Source: Geminicoccaceae bacterium
GTDB lineage: Bacteria > Pseudomonadota > Alphaproteobacteria > Geminicoccales > Geminicoccaceae
Direction of reading: 5' to 3'
Assembly: GCA_020638465.1 (NCBI GenBank)
Contig: JACKIM010000002.1
Location: 1-64,000 of the forward strand
Length of the DNA stretch: 64,000 bases
The number at the start of each line of letters is the position of its first letter. Position 1 is the stretch's first letter. Below, one piece after another: positions 41,412-50,505 of this stretch. The translations under genes and the position numbers were made by a program. The notes beneath the pieces are model-generated. The model was not told the DNA's origin and ran no database searches. It saw nothing but the letters and a program-made list of their open reading frames with translations.

Positions 41412-43052
41412 ATGGCGAATGCCGAGGACTCAGCGGGCATCCCTGCTCCCGAAGGTCATACGGAACTCATCGACACGGAATATGAGATCGGGCAGGACAA
41501 CTACGAGGGCCGGCTGGGCCCGTTCGACTTCGACGTGCACAATCCGGTCTTCATGGTTTCGGCCCTGACCATTGTCGCCTTCGTCTTCTATGCGCTCGCA
41601 CTGCCCGAACAGGCGAGTGCCTTCTTCGGCTGGCTGAGGCCGTGGCTCACCTCGGCATTCGACTGGTTCTTCCTCAGTGCCGCCAATATCTTCGTCATCT
41701 TCTGCCTGTTCCTGATCGTCAGCCCCTGGGGAAGCGTGCGTCTCGGCGGCAAGGAGGCCGTGCCGGACTTCACCTACATGGGCTGGTTCGCGATGCTGTT
41801 CGCCGCCGGGATGGGCATCGGGCTGATGTTCTTCGGCGTCCTGGAGCCGGTCTACCACATGGCGATCTCCAGTCCCCTCGGCACCGCGTCTCCCTTCGAC
41901 GCCGATGGCAATCTCATCCCGGAGAATGTCGACCGCGCCAAGGCCATGGGCCTCGCGGCGACAATCTATCACTGGGGACTGCATCCCTGGGCGATCTATG
42001 CCGTCGTGGCGCTGGCCCTTGCCCTGTTCTCGTTCAACAAGGGACTGCCGCTGACCATACGTTCGGCCTTTTACCCGATCTTCGGCGAGCGGATCTGGGG
42101 CTGGACAGGCCATGTGATCGATACCCTGGCCGTCTTCGCCACATTGTTCGGACTGGCCACCAGCCTCGGATTCGGCGCGCAACAGGCCAATGCCGGACTG
42201 CACCATGTCTTCGGCGTGCCGGTCAGCACGACGGTGCAGATCGTTCTGATCACCATCATCACCGGCATCGCGCTCTTTTCCGTGCTGCGCGGGCTCGATG
42301 GCGGCGTGAAGCTGCTCTCCGAGATCAACATGGGCATCGCCGCGCTGTTGCTGGTCTTCGTCCTGCTGGCCGGGCCGACCTTCGCGATCCTCAGTGATTT
42401 CGGCGAGGGAATGCTCGCCTACGCCCGCGAGATCATTCCGCTCTCGGCCCCCTTTGGCCGCACCGACGATTCCTATCGCGACGGCTGGACGGCGTTCTAC
42501 TGGGCCTGGTGGATCAGCTGGTCGCCGTTCGTCGGCATGTTCATCGCGCGCGTTTCGCGCGGACGCACCGTGCGCGAATTCATCGTCTGTGTCCTGCTGA
42601 TTCCCTCCATCGTCTGCGTCCTGTGGATGGCCGTCTTCGGCGGTGTCGCCATCGATCAGGTGATTTCCGACCCGGCCACATCGGCGGTGAAGGCCAACGT
42701 GATCGATACCTACGATCCGCCGCTGTCACTCTTCGCCATGCTCGAAGGGCTGCCGATGTCCTCGATCACCTCGGTCATCGCGATCGTGCTGGTGATCGTG
42801 TTCTTCGTCACCTCGTCGGACTCGGGGTCTCTCGTGATCGACACCATCACCGCCGGCGGCAAGGTCGATGCGCCGGTTCCCCAGCGGGTGTTCTGGGCGA
42901 CGTTCGAGGGAGCCGTCGCCATCGTGCTTCTGGTCGGTGGTGGCCTGAGCGCCCTGCAGGCCATGGTGATCTCGACCGGGCTGCCCTTCACGGTCGTGCT
43001 GCTGCTCATGTGCTGGGCCATCTTCAAGGGGCTGCGTTCCGAGCCGCGGTAG
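41412..43052 (+). CDS. BCCT-family betaine/choline/carnitine-type transporter
   Basis: The 546-residue secondary transporter has about twelve membrane helices. Family motifs are visible: the glycine-rich helix GMGIGLMFFGVLEPVYHM, and the signature helix and loop AFYWAWWISWSPFVGMFIAR, then VSRGRTVREFIV. A cytoplasmic N-tail of about 50 acidic residues precedes the first helix; the C-tail is short. Members carry glycine betaine, choline, carnitine or DMSP with sodium or protons, usually for osmoprotection. GGAGG precedes the ATG. Paired with the upstream Usp gene and convergent with the nucleotidyltransferase gene. The substrate is not determined. Confidence 0.93.
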   Translation: MANAEDSAGIPAPEGHTELIDTEYEIGQDNYEGRLGPFDFDVHNPVFMVSALTIVAFVFYALALPEQASAFFGWLRPWLTSAFDWFFLSAANIFVIFCLFLIVSPWGSVRLGGKEAVPDFTYMGWFAMLFAAGMGIGLMFFGVLEPVYHMAISSPLGTASPFDADGNLIPENVDRAKAMGLAATIYHWGLHPWAIYAVVALALALFSFNKGLPLTIRSAFYPIFGERIWGWTGHVIDTLAVFATLFGLATSLGFGAQQANAGLHHVFGVPVSTTVQIVLITIITGIALFSVLRGLDGGVKLLSEINMGIAALLLVFVLLAGPTFAILSDFGEGMLAYAREIIPLSAPFGRTDDSYRDGWTAFYWAWWISWSPFVGMFIARVSRGRTVREFIVCVLLIPSIVCVLWMAVFGGVAIDQVISDPATSAVKANVIDTYDPPLSLFAMLEGLPMSSITSVIAIVLVIVFFVTSSDSGSLVIDTITAGGKVDAPVPQRVFWATFEGAVAIVLLVGGGLSALQAMVISTGLPFTVVLLLMCWAIFKGLRSEPR

Positions 43053-43060
43053 GGGCCACG

Positions 43061-43094
43061 GGCGGTTCCCGGTCAGTTGCGGCCGGGAACCGCC
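43061..43094. terminator. Hairpin between the convergent BCCT and nucleotidyltransferase genes
   Basis: GGCGGTTCCCGG (43061-43072) and CCGGGAACCGCC (43083-43094) form a perfect 12-bp stem with a 10-base loop. It lies at the shared 3' end, overlapping the last codons of the minus-strand gene. No long U-run follows on either strand, so it may be a weak bidirectional terminator or a message-stabilising hairpin. Confidence 0.65.
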
Positions 43095-43711
43095 AGGACG
43101 GCCGAGCGCTGGCGGCGAGGTACGGCCATGTCGGGAGGATCGCCGAGCACGCGGACCTTTATCCAGATTTCCGGCCAGCGTTTCGCCGCCATCCGTTCGT
43201 TGTAGACCTCGATACAGCCGACGGCCCGTGGCGTCGGGCGCACCTGCATCATCATCAGGTCGTCGATGCCGAATGGGTGCAGGAAATGCAGCGTTCCGGC
43301 ATCGTCCACCCGCACGGCGATCGCCGTCGGTGTCTCCATCCAGCCAAACAGGGCATCGAAGGTATCGACATAGGGTGCATCGCCGTTCTTGAGATGCATG
43401 CGGGCCTGGTTGCGGGCCTCGAAGGGGCGGCCGGGAAGAATGGCGGCAAGCCTCCGCTCGACAGCCGCCTCATGTTCCCGGCTTGCATCGGCGGGATCGA
43501 AGAACAGCAGGTCGATGTCGTTCAGCGGCGTTTCCCGCCTGAAGCCGTGCAGGCGGTCCCACACCCGGTTGCGCACGAAACCCGCGGAAATCCATGCATC
43601 CGGCAGTTCCAGCGAACGAACTGCTTCGAGGCAGTCCATGGCCTCCTGGCTTGCGCGCAGGCAGGAGGCGATCAGGCCGATATCGCGGCAAAGGGTCGAA
43701 GATTGTTCCAT
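43073..43711 (-). CDS. Nucleotidyltransferase family protein
   Basis: The 212-residue protein begins MEQSSTLCRDIGLIASCLRA and resembles the DUF925-type nucleotidyltransferases (NTP_transf_6). It has a polymerase-beta-like pattern: AGFVRNRVWDRLHG, then the metal-binding TPLNDIDLLFFDPAD (D-x-D), and a later conserved Asp in HFLHPFGIDDLMMM. The basic C-tail ends in VPRRQRSAVLAVPGRN. The substrate is unknown; members may modify RNA, protein or a small molecule. It is divergent (40 bases) to an unknown arginine-rich protein, which raises the chance of a functional pair. Confidence 0.85.
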   Translation of the reverse strand: MEQSSTLCRDIGLIASCLRASQEAMDCLEAVRSLELPDAWISAGFVRNRVWDRLHGFRRETPLNDIDLLFFDPADASREHEAAVERRLAAILPGRPFEARNQARMHLKNGDAPYVDTFDALFGWMETPTAIAVRVDDAGTLHFLHPFGIDDLMMMQVRPTPRAVGCIEVYNERMAAKRWPEIWIKVRVLGDPPDMAVPRRQRSAVLAVPGRN

Positions 43712-43751
43712 TATAAGAAAATATTCCTTGATACCTGTTTGTGTGCGCGGT

Positions 43752-44486
43752 ATGGTAACGGTCATGACCCTATCCGTCACTCCGACCACAAGAGCCATTG
43801 TCCGCCGGGCCTCCCGCTGGCGGGCGCCACGATTCCTGAAGGTGTGCTGGCTGGTGGTCACCGGGCGCAAGGAGATTCTTGGCGGTCCCGGCATGAATGT
43901 CGCCGCTGCGGATGTCGGAAGGATGGAGCGGTTGCCGCATGTGGCGGCCGTGATCGCGGCGATGAAGCGCGTCTGCCCGGACCGCGACGGTCTTCGCCGG
44001 CTGATTGCCCCGCATGTTCTGGAATGGTTCCGCGAACTGGAAGGCCGGGTGAATGGAGCATCGGTCCGGGAGGATGCCGCGCGTGCGTGGCTGGAACGGG
44101 CCGCGCATCGCAAGGGTCATGTCGGGCCGTTGGACAGGCTGCTGGAATCCGCGCTTCGCCGGATCGACGGTGACGGTCCTTGCGGTCGCGGAACGGCGGT
44201 TGCCGGTGAGGCCGGGGTGGCGAGGTGCGGACGGCAGCGTACGGCGAACCCGGCATCGCGCCAGCGTGAAAGCGGACGACTGCGGCTGCTGCGCGATCTG
44301 TGCGAACACGTGCTGGCACGGCTGAAGGCGATGGTGCCGTCTGCCTGCACCCGTCCGGCATCCCTGTTGTCTCGCCTGTCGGGGATCCTGATGCCGGCCG
44401 GCTGGGCCGGAAGGATACGGCAGTTCTCGCGTTCCGAAATTGCAGCCATGCCGGCCGATCCGCAAAAAGGCCGGGTGGACACCTGA
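43752..44486 (+). CDS. Unrecognised arginine-rich protein
   Basis: An open frame of about 244 residues from ATG 43752 (or 43764), not matching any family I recognise. The protein is rich in Arg and Ala, with a basic N-terminus (TTRAIVRRASRWRAPRFLKV), a possible short hydrophobic stretch (CWLVVTG), and a helical middle (AAVIAAMKRVCPDRDGLRRL). No signal peptide is clear. It is divergent to the nucleotidyltransferase gene with 40 bases between starts. The frame is not a shadow of another gene, since nothing convincing lies on the opposite strand here. The ribosome binding site is weak. It may be real and lineage-specific. Confidence 0.5.
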   Translation: MVTVMTLSVTPTTRAIVRRASRWRAPRFLKVCWLVVTGRKEILGGPGMNVAAADVGRMERLPHVAAVIAAMKRVCPDRDGLRRLIAPHVLEWFRELEGRVNGASVREDAARAWLERAAHRKGHVGPLDRLLESALRRIDGDGPCGRGTAVAGEAGVARCGRQRTANPASRQRESGRLRLLRDLCEHVLARLKAMVPSACTRPASLLSRLSGILMPAGWAGRIRQFSRSEIAAMPADPQKGRVDT

Positions 44487-44583
44487 CGTCTTTTCACACG
44501 AAAATTCTACATAAAAATTCTGTTAAATTTGACATGCCCATCATGTGCCATACGTCATCCTTTACCGGACGATCTTGTCTGCT

Positions 44584-45531
44584 TCAGCTCCTGTCCCGTC
44601 CCTCGGGCCGGTCGAGACCGACGCCGACGAGGTGCCCGTAGAGGGCCTCGAGTCTTTGAACATCGGCTGCGGGCAGGGGCGGGGCCGTGATCGAGCGGAT
44701 ATTGGCCGCGAGGTGGTCGCGATCGCCGGTGCCGAACAGGATGACGTCGGTCCCCTGCGCGTGACGGACATAGCGGTAGGCGGCATCGATGAGCGATGCG
44801 GCACCTCCTTGGTGGATGAGGAAGTCGAGCTGGGCGGGGTCGGCGCTGTCGATGCTGCCGGCATCGGCGAGTTCCGAAAGCGCGCTCGCCAGGCGTTCGG
44901 GGCGGCTGAAGATGGCGCGCACGGCGAACATGACGAAGGTGCCGATCCCGAGCCTGCGGGTATTTTCCAGAACCGGGGATTTTGCATTCTGGTTGAGCAT
45001 GTGGAAGGCCAGCATCGTCACCTCCCAGCCCGGATCGAGTGTCGCGCGTTCGAGCATCCGGTGCCCGGGATCGGCCGGGCCGGTTTCCGTGATGCCGACG
45101 TGACGGATCTTGCCCGCGGCCTTCGCCCGTTCCAGCGTTCCGCGCAGTTCGAGCGCGTGTTCGTAATGTTCCGGAGGGACGGCGTGGAGGTGGAAGACGT
45201 CGACATGGTCGGTGCGCAGCCGCTTCAGCGAGCCGTCGACAGCGGCCAGCAGCTCATCCGGGCCGACGAGCCGCTGGTCGACGACGATGCGCGACTTGGT
45301 CGAGAGGACGATCTCGTCGCGGGGGAGGCCCGCCAGCCCGACCGCCTCCTCGGTGCGGTAGGCTTCGGCCGTGTCGAACAGGTTCACGCCCAGGTCGAAG
45401 GCCGCGCGGACGATGCCGGCAGCCTCCTCTGCGGTCCGTCCATGGCCCATGCCGAGCCTGCTGCTGCCGCCGCAGCCCAGTCCGGCGACGCCGACCCTGA
45501 GGCCGGTCCGGCCGAGTGTCGTGTACTCCAT
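44584..45531 (-). CDS. Aldo/keto reductase
   Basis: The 315-residue (beta/alpha)8 NAD(P)H-dependent oxidoreductase begins MEYTTLGRTGLRVGVAGLGC. The catalytic tetrad is visible: Asp53 and Tyr58 in LFDTAEAY, Lys79 in STKS and His116 in DVFHLH. It reduces or oxidises carbonyls, often sugars. It follows the sugar ABC transporter genes on the minus strand (33 bases after the ATPase gene), so it is probably the last gene of a four-gene operon and may act on the imported sugar. Confidence 0.9.
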   Translation of the reverse strand: MEYTTLGRTGLRVGVAGLGCGGSSRLGMGHGRTAEEAAGIVRAAFDLGVNLFDTAEAYRTEEAVGLAGLPRDEIVLSTKSRIVVDQRLVGPDELLAAVDGSLKRLRTDHVDVFHLHAVPPEHYEHALELRGTLERAKAAGKIRHVGITETGPADPGHRMLERATLDPGWEVTMLAFHMLNQNAKSPVLENTRRLGIGTFVMFAVRAIFSRPERLASALSELADAGSIDSADPAQLDFLIHQGGAASLIDAAYRYVRHAQGTDVILFGTGDRDHLAANIRSITAPPLPAADVQRLEALYGHLVGVGLDRPEGRDRS

Positions 45532-45564
45532 GCCGTCTGCTCCCCTGTTCCGGCTATGGTGAGG

Positions 45565-46353
45565 TTATCCGCCGATCATCAGCCTGACCACCTCGTTGTG
45601 GTCAGTTTCGGCCGGTCGCCGTTCCCCGGCCTTGATCCCGCGACGCAACACCATGATGCGGTCGCTGACGTCGAAGATATCGACCAGGTTGTGGCTGATG
45701 AAGATGATCGCCACGTTCTGGTCCTTCAGCCGCAGGATCAGTTCCTTGACCTTGCGCTGTTCGGGCACGCCCAGTGCCGCAGTGGGCTCGTCCATGATCA
45801 GCAGTTCGGCGTTCCAGTAGATCGCCCGGCCGATGGCCACCGCCTGACGCTGGCCGCCCGACAGGTTGCGCACCGGTTCGCGCAGCTTGCGTTTTGGAAT
45901 GTCGATGTCGAGTGTCTCCAGCACGTCATGGGCTACGGCCCGCATCTTCGGCCTGTCGAGGCGTTCGAGCCCGAGGAAGCGGGTGGTGGGCTCGCGGCCG
46001 AGGAAGACGTTGGCGCCGACATCGAGATTGTCGGCGAGAGCCAGGTCCTGGTAGATGGTCTCGATGCCGAGTTCGCGGGCATGGCGGGGATTGTCGAGAC
46101 TGATGCGGTTCCCCTTGAACCGCATTTCTCCCTCGTCCGGCTTGTGCACGCCGGAGATCGTCTTGATCAGGGTGGATTTGCCCGCACCGTTGTCGCCGGC
46201 CAGCGCCAGGACCTCGCCGCGGCGGACCTCGAAGCTCACCTTGTCCAGCGCATGAACGCCGCCGAAGCGCTTGGAGAGTTCGACGCAGCTCAGGATGGGT
46301 TCGCGGTCGGCGGTCGTGCCGGCTTGCGCGGCGGTCGTGGCTTCACTCGGCAT
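45565..46353 (-). CDS. Sugar ABC importer ATP-binding protein
   Basis: The 262-residue single-cassette ATPase of the ribose/fructose (FrcA-like) class. Visible motifs are Walker A GDNGAGKST, signature LSGGQRQAVAIGRAI and Walker B LLIMDEPTAALG. It has one cassette rather than the fused two of RbsA, so it should work as a homodimer. Its start overlaps the permease stop by 11 bases. It energises import of the sugar bound by the upstream binding protein. Confidence 0.93.
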   Translation of the reverse strand: MPSEATTAAQAGTTADREPILSCVELSKRFGGVHALDKVSFEVRRGEVLALAGDNGAGKSTLIKTISGVHKPDEGEMRFKGNRISLDNPRHARELGIETIYQDLALADNLDVGANVFLGREPTTRFLGLERLDRPKMRAVAHDVLETLDIDIPKRKLREPVRNLSGGQRQAVAIGRAIYWNAELLIMDEPTAALGVPEQRKVKELILRLKDQNVAIIFISHNLVDIFDVSDRIMVLRRGIKAGERRPAETDHNEVVRLMIGG

Positions 46354-47371
46354 CGTGGCGCTCCCCGGTGAGACGCTCGCGGCTCTGGTCGATCAGCACC
46401 GAGACGATGATGACGATTCCCACGGCGACGAACTGCCAGAACGGCTCGACATTGATGAAGACGAGGCCGAACTGGATGATGGCGATGATGAGAGCGCCGA
46501 TCAGCGTGCCGATGATGGTTCCCGAACCGCCGAACAGCGACGCGCCGCCGATGACCACCGCGGCAATGGAGTCGAGCAGGATCGGTTCGCCGGCCTGGGC
46601 GGCGCCCGCCGAGAACCGCGCGGTGTAGATCATCCCGGCAATGCCGGCGCAGCCCGCCGAGATCATGTAGAGGTAGAGCGTGTGCCTGCGGACGTTGATG
46701 CCCGAGCGCACGGCCGCCGTGCGGTTGCCGCCGAGCGCGTAGGTGTACTGGCCGAACTTCGACTGGCTCAAGGTCCAGTGCATGGCCAGCAGGATGACGA
46801 TGGTGATGACCACGGGCAGCGGAATCTCGAACAGCTTCGCGTTGCCCATGGCGAACAGCCAGGAATTGTTCACCGGAACGGTGGTGCCGCCGGCGGCAAG
46901 GAAGCCGATGCCCCGGGCGACGCCGAACATGCCGAGCGTGCCGATGAAGGGGGGGACCCGCAGGCGCGAGATCAGCGTGCCGTTGATCCAGCCCGGCACC
47001 ATGGCGATGAGGAACGCGGCGACGATCCCGGCGAACAGTGCCAGCGCCGGATCGACTGGCGTGAGCGCCTGCATGACACGGGCCATGATGACGGCGGTGA
47101 AGCCCATAACGAAGCCCACCGAGAGGTCGATGCCGCCGGCGATGATCACGAAGGTCTGCCCCAGCCCGAGAAGCAGGGGGAAGGCCGCGAAGAGGGCGAT
47201 GCTCTGCAGGTTGAACTTGTTGAGCAGGAACGAGATGCCGTAGCTGGCCCGCGCCCATGTCTCGAAGAACACGCAAAGGAGAATGAGGAACAGCCAGGGC
47301 CACGCCCTGACGAGGAAGGAAAGGGCGGGATGTCTCCCGCCCTCGCCGCCGTCATCCGACGATGTGCTCAC
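46343..47371 (-). CDS. Sugar ABC importer permease (RbsC/FrcC-like)
   Basis: An inner-membrane permease of the ribose transporter class, about 342 residues from a GTG at 47371. It has eight or more membrane helices, and family phrases AGGIDLSVGFVMGFTAVIMA and GGNRTAAVRSGINVRRHTLY. GTG at 47371 (protein start STSSDDGGEGG) is preferred because the binding-protein stop lies 19 bases upstream, but its ribosome binding site is weak. An upstream frame extends into the binding-protein gene and is unlikely to be used. Confidence 0.9.
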   Translation of the reverse strand: MSTSSDDGGEGGRHPALSFLVRAWPWLFLILLCVFFETWARASYGISFLLNKFNLQSIALFAAFPLLLGLGQTFVIIAGGIDLSVGFVMGFTAVIMARVMQALTPVDPALALFAGIVAAFLIAMVPGWINGTLISRLRVPPFIGTLGMFGVARGIGFLAAGGTTVPVNNSWLFAMGNAKLFEIPLPVVITIVILLAMHWTLSQSKFGQYTYALGGNRTAAVRSGINVRRHTLYLYMISAGCAGIAGMIYTARFSAGAAQAGEPILLDSIAAVVIGGASLFGGSGTIIGTLIGALIIAIIQFGLVFINVEPFWQFVAVGIVIIVSVLIDQSRERLTGERHDAE

Positions 47372-47390
47372 CGATGTGGGTCCGTGGCGT

Positions 47391-48359
47391 TCAGTCGGAG
47401 TAGATCCGGGCGCGGACGTCCGGCTCGTCGATGTTCGAGGCGTCCATGACCGTGAAGCCGGTCCCGATCGACGTTTCGACCGGCTCACCCTTGATGGCGG
47501 CAACCGCGGCCTTCACGCCCTCGTAGCCGATATCGTAGGGATGCTGGGCAATGGCCATGTCGATCAGGCCGCTCTTGATGTCGTCGACGATGCGCAGCGG
47601 CGTGTCGAAGGCGACGACCCTGATCTCGCCGGTCTTGCCGAGTGCCTTCACGCCGTCCGCGGCACCGATGGCCGAGAACAGGTTGGCGCCGAACACGCCC
47701 TTGAGGTCGGGATTGCGGGCGAACACGGCCTGGACCTGCGCGGCAGCCTTGTTGGCGTCGTCGTCGTTGAACTGGGTTTCGAGCACCTCGATGTCCGGAT
47801 AGGCCGCCATCGCCTCCTTGAAGCCCTCCTCACGCTGGTCGGTGGTGGAGACGCCGGGCTTGACGTTGGAGACGTAGACCTTGCCCTCCTCGCCAATGGC
47901 CTTGGCCAGCGCGTCGGCGGCCATCTTCCCGCCGAGTACGTTGTCGGAGGCGATGTAGGACAGCGGGAAGTCGCCTTCGCCGGAACCGTCCTGGTACTTG
48001 CCGTCATCGATGAAGGTGTCGACGGTGAGGATCTTGATGCCCTCGTCGAAAGCCTGCTTCATCGGCGCGATGAGCTGCTGCTTGTCGGTGGGGGCGATGA
48101 GGATCGCATCCGGATGACGGGCGATCACGGCCTGCAGGACGGGAACCTGCACGGTCGGATTGAATTCCGGCCCGCCCTGGAAGATCAGTTCCGCACCGAG
48201 TTCGTCGGCTGCCGCCTGGGCACCTTTTTCCATGGTGATATAGAAGGCATCGGTGGTCAGACCCGGAATGAGTGCCACCACCGGCTTGTCCTGGGCGCCG
48301 GCCACACTGCCCACAGCCCACACCGCCAGTGCCGCCAAAGCCGCAAAACCCCTGTGCAT
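47391..48359 (-). CDS. Sugar ABC importer substrate-binding protein
   Basis: The 322-residue periplasmic binding protein of the ribose/galactose type (peripla_BP_4). A Sec signal (MHRGFAALAALAVWAVGSVA) ends before GAQDKPVVALIPG. The body has ITMEKGAQAAADELGAELIF and IASDNVLGGKMAADALAKAI, typical of monosaccharide-binding members. GGGAGGAAT stands before the ATG. First gene of the binding protein-permease-ATPase-aldo/keto reductase operon. The ligand is probably a pentose, hexose or related polyol and cannot be fixed by sequence reading. Confidence 0.92.
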   Translation of the reverse strand: MHRGFAALAALAVWAVGSVAGAQDKPVVALIPGLTTDAFYITMEKGAQAAADELGAELIFQGGPEFNPTVQVPVLQAVIARHPDAILIAPTDKQQLIAPMKQAFDEGIKILTVDTFIDDGKYQDGSGEGDFPLSYIASDNVLGGKMAADALAKAIGEEGKVYVSNVKPGVSTTDQREEGFKEAMAAYPDIEVLETQFNDDDANKAAAQVQAVFARNPDLKGVFGANLFSAIGAADGVKALGKTGEIRVVAFDTPLRIVDDIKSGLIDMAIAQHPYDIGYEGVKAAVAAIKGEPVETSIGTGFTVMDASNIDEPDVRARIYSD

Positions 48360-48582
48360 TCGAAATTCCTCCCTGTTGCCGCCGCGTTGGAACGGACGAT
48401 CAGGCAAGGCTACCAGCGTGTCCGTTGCGCGGCAATAGCCCATGGCCGGGCGCTTTTGCCGGGCGGGAGGGGCCATCGCGGCGTTGTTGTCTTGCGTTTT
48501 TGCCGGGCTTGTTGTGAGCATGCGGCCGTTGCCCGGGACCGGCGAGGCGCCGGGCCGGATCCATTGCGGGGAGGAACGACCC

Positions 48583-50373
48583 TTGAGCTTCACGACCAGG
48601 CCCGAAATCCGCGGGACCTTCGGTGTGGTCACATCGACCCACTGGCTGGCGTCATCGGTGGGCATGCGCATGCTCGAACGCGGCGGCAACGCCTTCGATG
48701 CGGCCGCCGCCACGGCATTTGCCCTGCATGTGGTCGAGCCGCACCTGAACGGTCCGCTGGGCGAGGTGCCGATCATCTTCTGCAAGGCGGGCTCGGACCG
48801 GCCGCAGGTGCTGTGCGGGCAGGGAGTGGCGCCGGCGAAGGCGACCATCGGGCATTTCCGCAGCGTCGGGTTGACGCGGGTGCCGGGGTCGGGCCTGCTC
48901 GCGACCGTCGTGCCCGGCGCCTTCGATGCATGGATGCAGTTGTTGCGCGACCATGGAAGTCTGCCGCTGCGCGCCATTCTCGAACCTGCAATCCATTACG
49001 CGCGGCATGGCCATCCGATGCTCGCACGCGTGGCGACGACCATTGCCGACATGAAGGAGTTCTTCGAAACGGAATGGCCGACCTCCGCGGCCACATGGTG
49101 TCCGGGCGGACGGGCGCCGCAGGCCGATGAACTGTTCGTCAATCCGGAGCTCGCATCGACCTGGGAGAGGCTGCTTGCCGAGGCCGAGGTGCATGTTGGC
49201 CATGAGGCACAATACGAGGCTGCGAGAAAGTCCTTCTATCGGGGCTTTGTCGCCGAGGCGATCGATGCCTGGATGCGCGATGCCGAGGTGATGGATGCCG
49301 AGGGCGGGCGGCGCAAGGGGGTCCTGACCGGCGATGACATGGCCCGTTGGGAGGCCGCCTACGAGGAGCCGCTTTCCACCGATTACCATGGCTGGACGGT
49401 GTACAAGACCGGTCCATGGGGACAGGGACCTGCCCTGTTGCAGGCGTTGAACATCCTCGATGGAACGGATATCGGCGAGATTGACCTTCTCGGTCCGGAG
49501 TTTGTCCACAGGGTGGTCGAGACCATCAAGCTCGCCATGGCCGATCGCGAGGCCTATTACGGCGATCCGTTGCACAGCGACATTCCCGTGGAACGCCTGT
49601 TGTCGCGGGAACATGCCGCCGGGCGGCGGGCACTGCTGGGCGAGCGGGCATCGCTGGAGCAGCGTCCGGGCCACATCCCCGGACTTGAAGCCTGGGCGCA
49701 GGCGGCCGTCCGCCGCGCCTCCGCGGCCGTGGAAGGGGGCGTCGGTGCGGGTGCCGGAGAGCCGACCATGGCCCATCTCTCCGAACGCCGGGGCGATACG
49801 GTGCATATCGATGTTATCGATCGACACGGGAACATGATCTCGGCAACACCTTCGGGTGGCTGGCTGCAATCGTCTCCGGTGGTTCCCGGTCTCGGCATGC
49901 CACTCAACACCCGCGGGCAGATGTTCTGGATGGAGGAGGGCCTGCCGACCTCGCTCGCGCCCGGGCGCCGCCCGCGCACGACGCTCACGCCGTCGCTGGC
50001 GGCCTTCGAGGGGCGCCCCTGCCTGTGCTTCGGCACGCCGGGAGGCGATCAGCAGGACCAGTGGCAGCTCATCCTGTTCCTGCGGCTGGTGCATTCCAGG
50101 ATGAACCTGCAGGAGGCGATCGACACGCCGCTCTTCCACACGGCGCATTTCCAGTCGTCGTTCTATCCGCGCGCGGCCCGTCCGGGACATCTGATGATCG
50201 AGCCGTCGGCAGGCGACGAGGTCATCGGCGAACTGCGCCGCAGGGGGCACGACATCGAGGTCTCGGATGCATGGGCGGTGGGACGGCTGACGGCGGCCCT
50301 GCGCGAGACCAATGGCCTGCTGCGCGCGGCGGCGACTCCGAGGCTCATGCAGGCCTACGCCGTGGGTCGCTGA
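48583..50373 (+). CDS. Gamma-glutamyltransferase family protein (Ntn hydrolase)
   Basis: A 596-residue N-terminal nucleophile hydrolase proenzyme. It is expected to self-cleave before Thr406 in GDTVHIDVIDRHGNMISATP, followed by the conserved SGGWLQSSPVVPGLGMPLNT. The N-terminal half has FGVVTSTHWLASSVGMRMLE and RGGNAFDAAAATAF. The start is taken as TTG at 48583, with GGGGAGGAA seven bases before it, giving MSFTTRPEIRGTFG, the usual family start. This leaves no signal peptide, so the enzyme is probably cytoplasmic, unlike the periplasmic E. coli enzyme. An upstream hydrophobic in-frame stretch from 48442 lacks a good start. Substrates could be glutathione conjugates or other gamma-glutamyl/acyl amides. 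Confidence 0.9.
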   Translation: MSFTTRPEIRGTFGVVTSTHWLASSVGMRMLERGGNAFDAAAATAFALHVVEPHLNGPLGEVPIIFCKAGSDRPQVLCGQGVAPAKATIGHFRSVGLTRVPGSGLLATVVPGAFDAWMQLLRDHGSLPLRAILEPAIHYARHGHPMLARVATTIADMKEFFETEWPTSAATWCPGGRAPQADELFVNPELASTWERLLAEAEVHVGHEAQYEAARKSFYRGFVAEAIDAWMRDAEVMDAEGGRRKGVLTGDDMARWEAAYEEPLSTDYHGWTVYKTGPWGQGPALLQALNILDGTDIGEIDLLGPEFVHRVVETIKLAMADREAYYGDPLHSDIPVERLLSREHAAGRRALLGERASLEQRPGHIPGLEAWAQAAVRRASAAVEGGVGAGAGEPTMAHLSERRGDTVHIDVIDRHGNMISATPSGGWLQSSPVVPGLGMPLNTRGQMFWMEEGLPTSLAPGRRPRTTLTPSLAAFEGRPCLCFGTPGGDQQDQWQLILFLRLVHSRMNLQEAIDTPLFHTAHFQSSFYPRAARPGHLMIEPSAGDEVIGELRRRGHDIEVSDAWAVGRLTAALRETNGLLRAAATPRLMQAYAVGR

Positions 50374-50400
50374 GGGCTTCTCGCGGGGTGGGCAAGAAAT

Positions 50401-50434
50401 CCAATCGTTCAGGGGAAAGTCCCTGAACGATTGG
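50401..50434. terminator. Perfect 14-bp hairpin between the convergent GGT and OmpA-like genes
   Basis: CCAATCGTTCAGGG (50401-50414) and CCCTGAACGATTGG (50421-50434) enclose a 6-base loop, with A-rich sequence on both sides (GAAAT before, AAAATA after). On the minus strand this gives a stem followed by ATTTCTT. It lies in the gap between the two stop codons, so it can end transcripts from both sides. Confidence 0.75.
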
Positions 50435-50505
50435 AAAATACCTGAGGAGAGATGACGACCTGGGCGTTTTTCAGGTGATCGGTAGGATTTCGGGGACGGG
50501 CGGGA

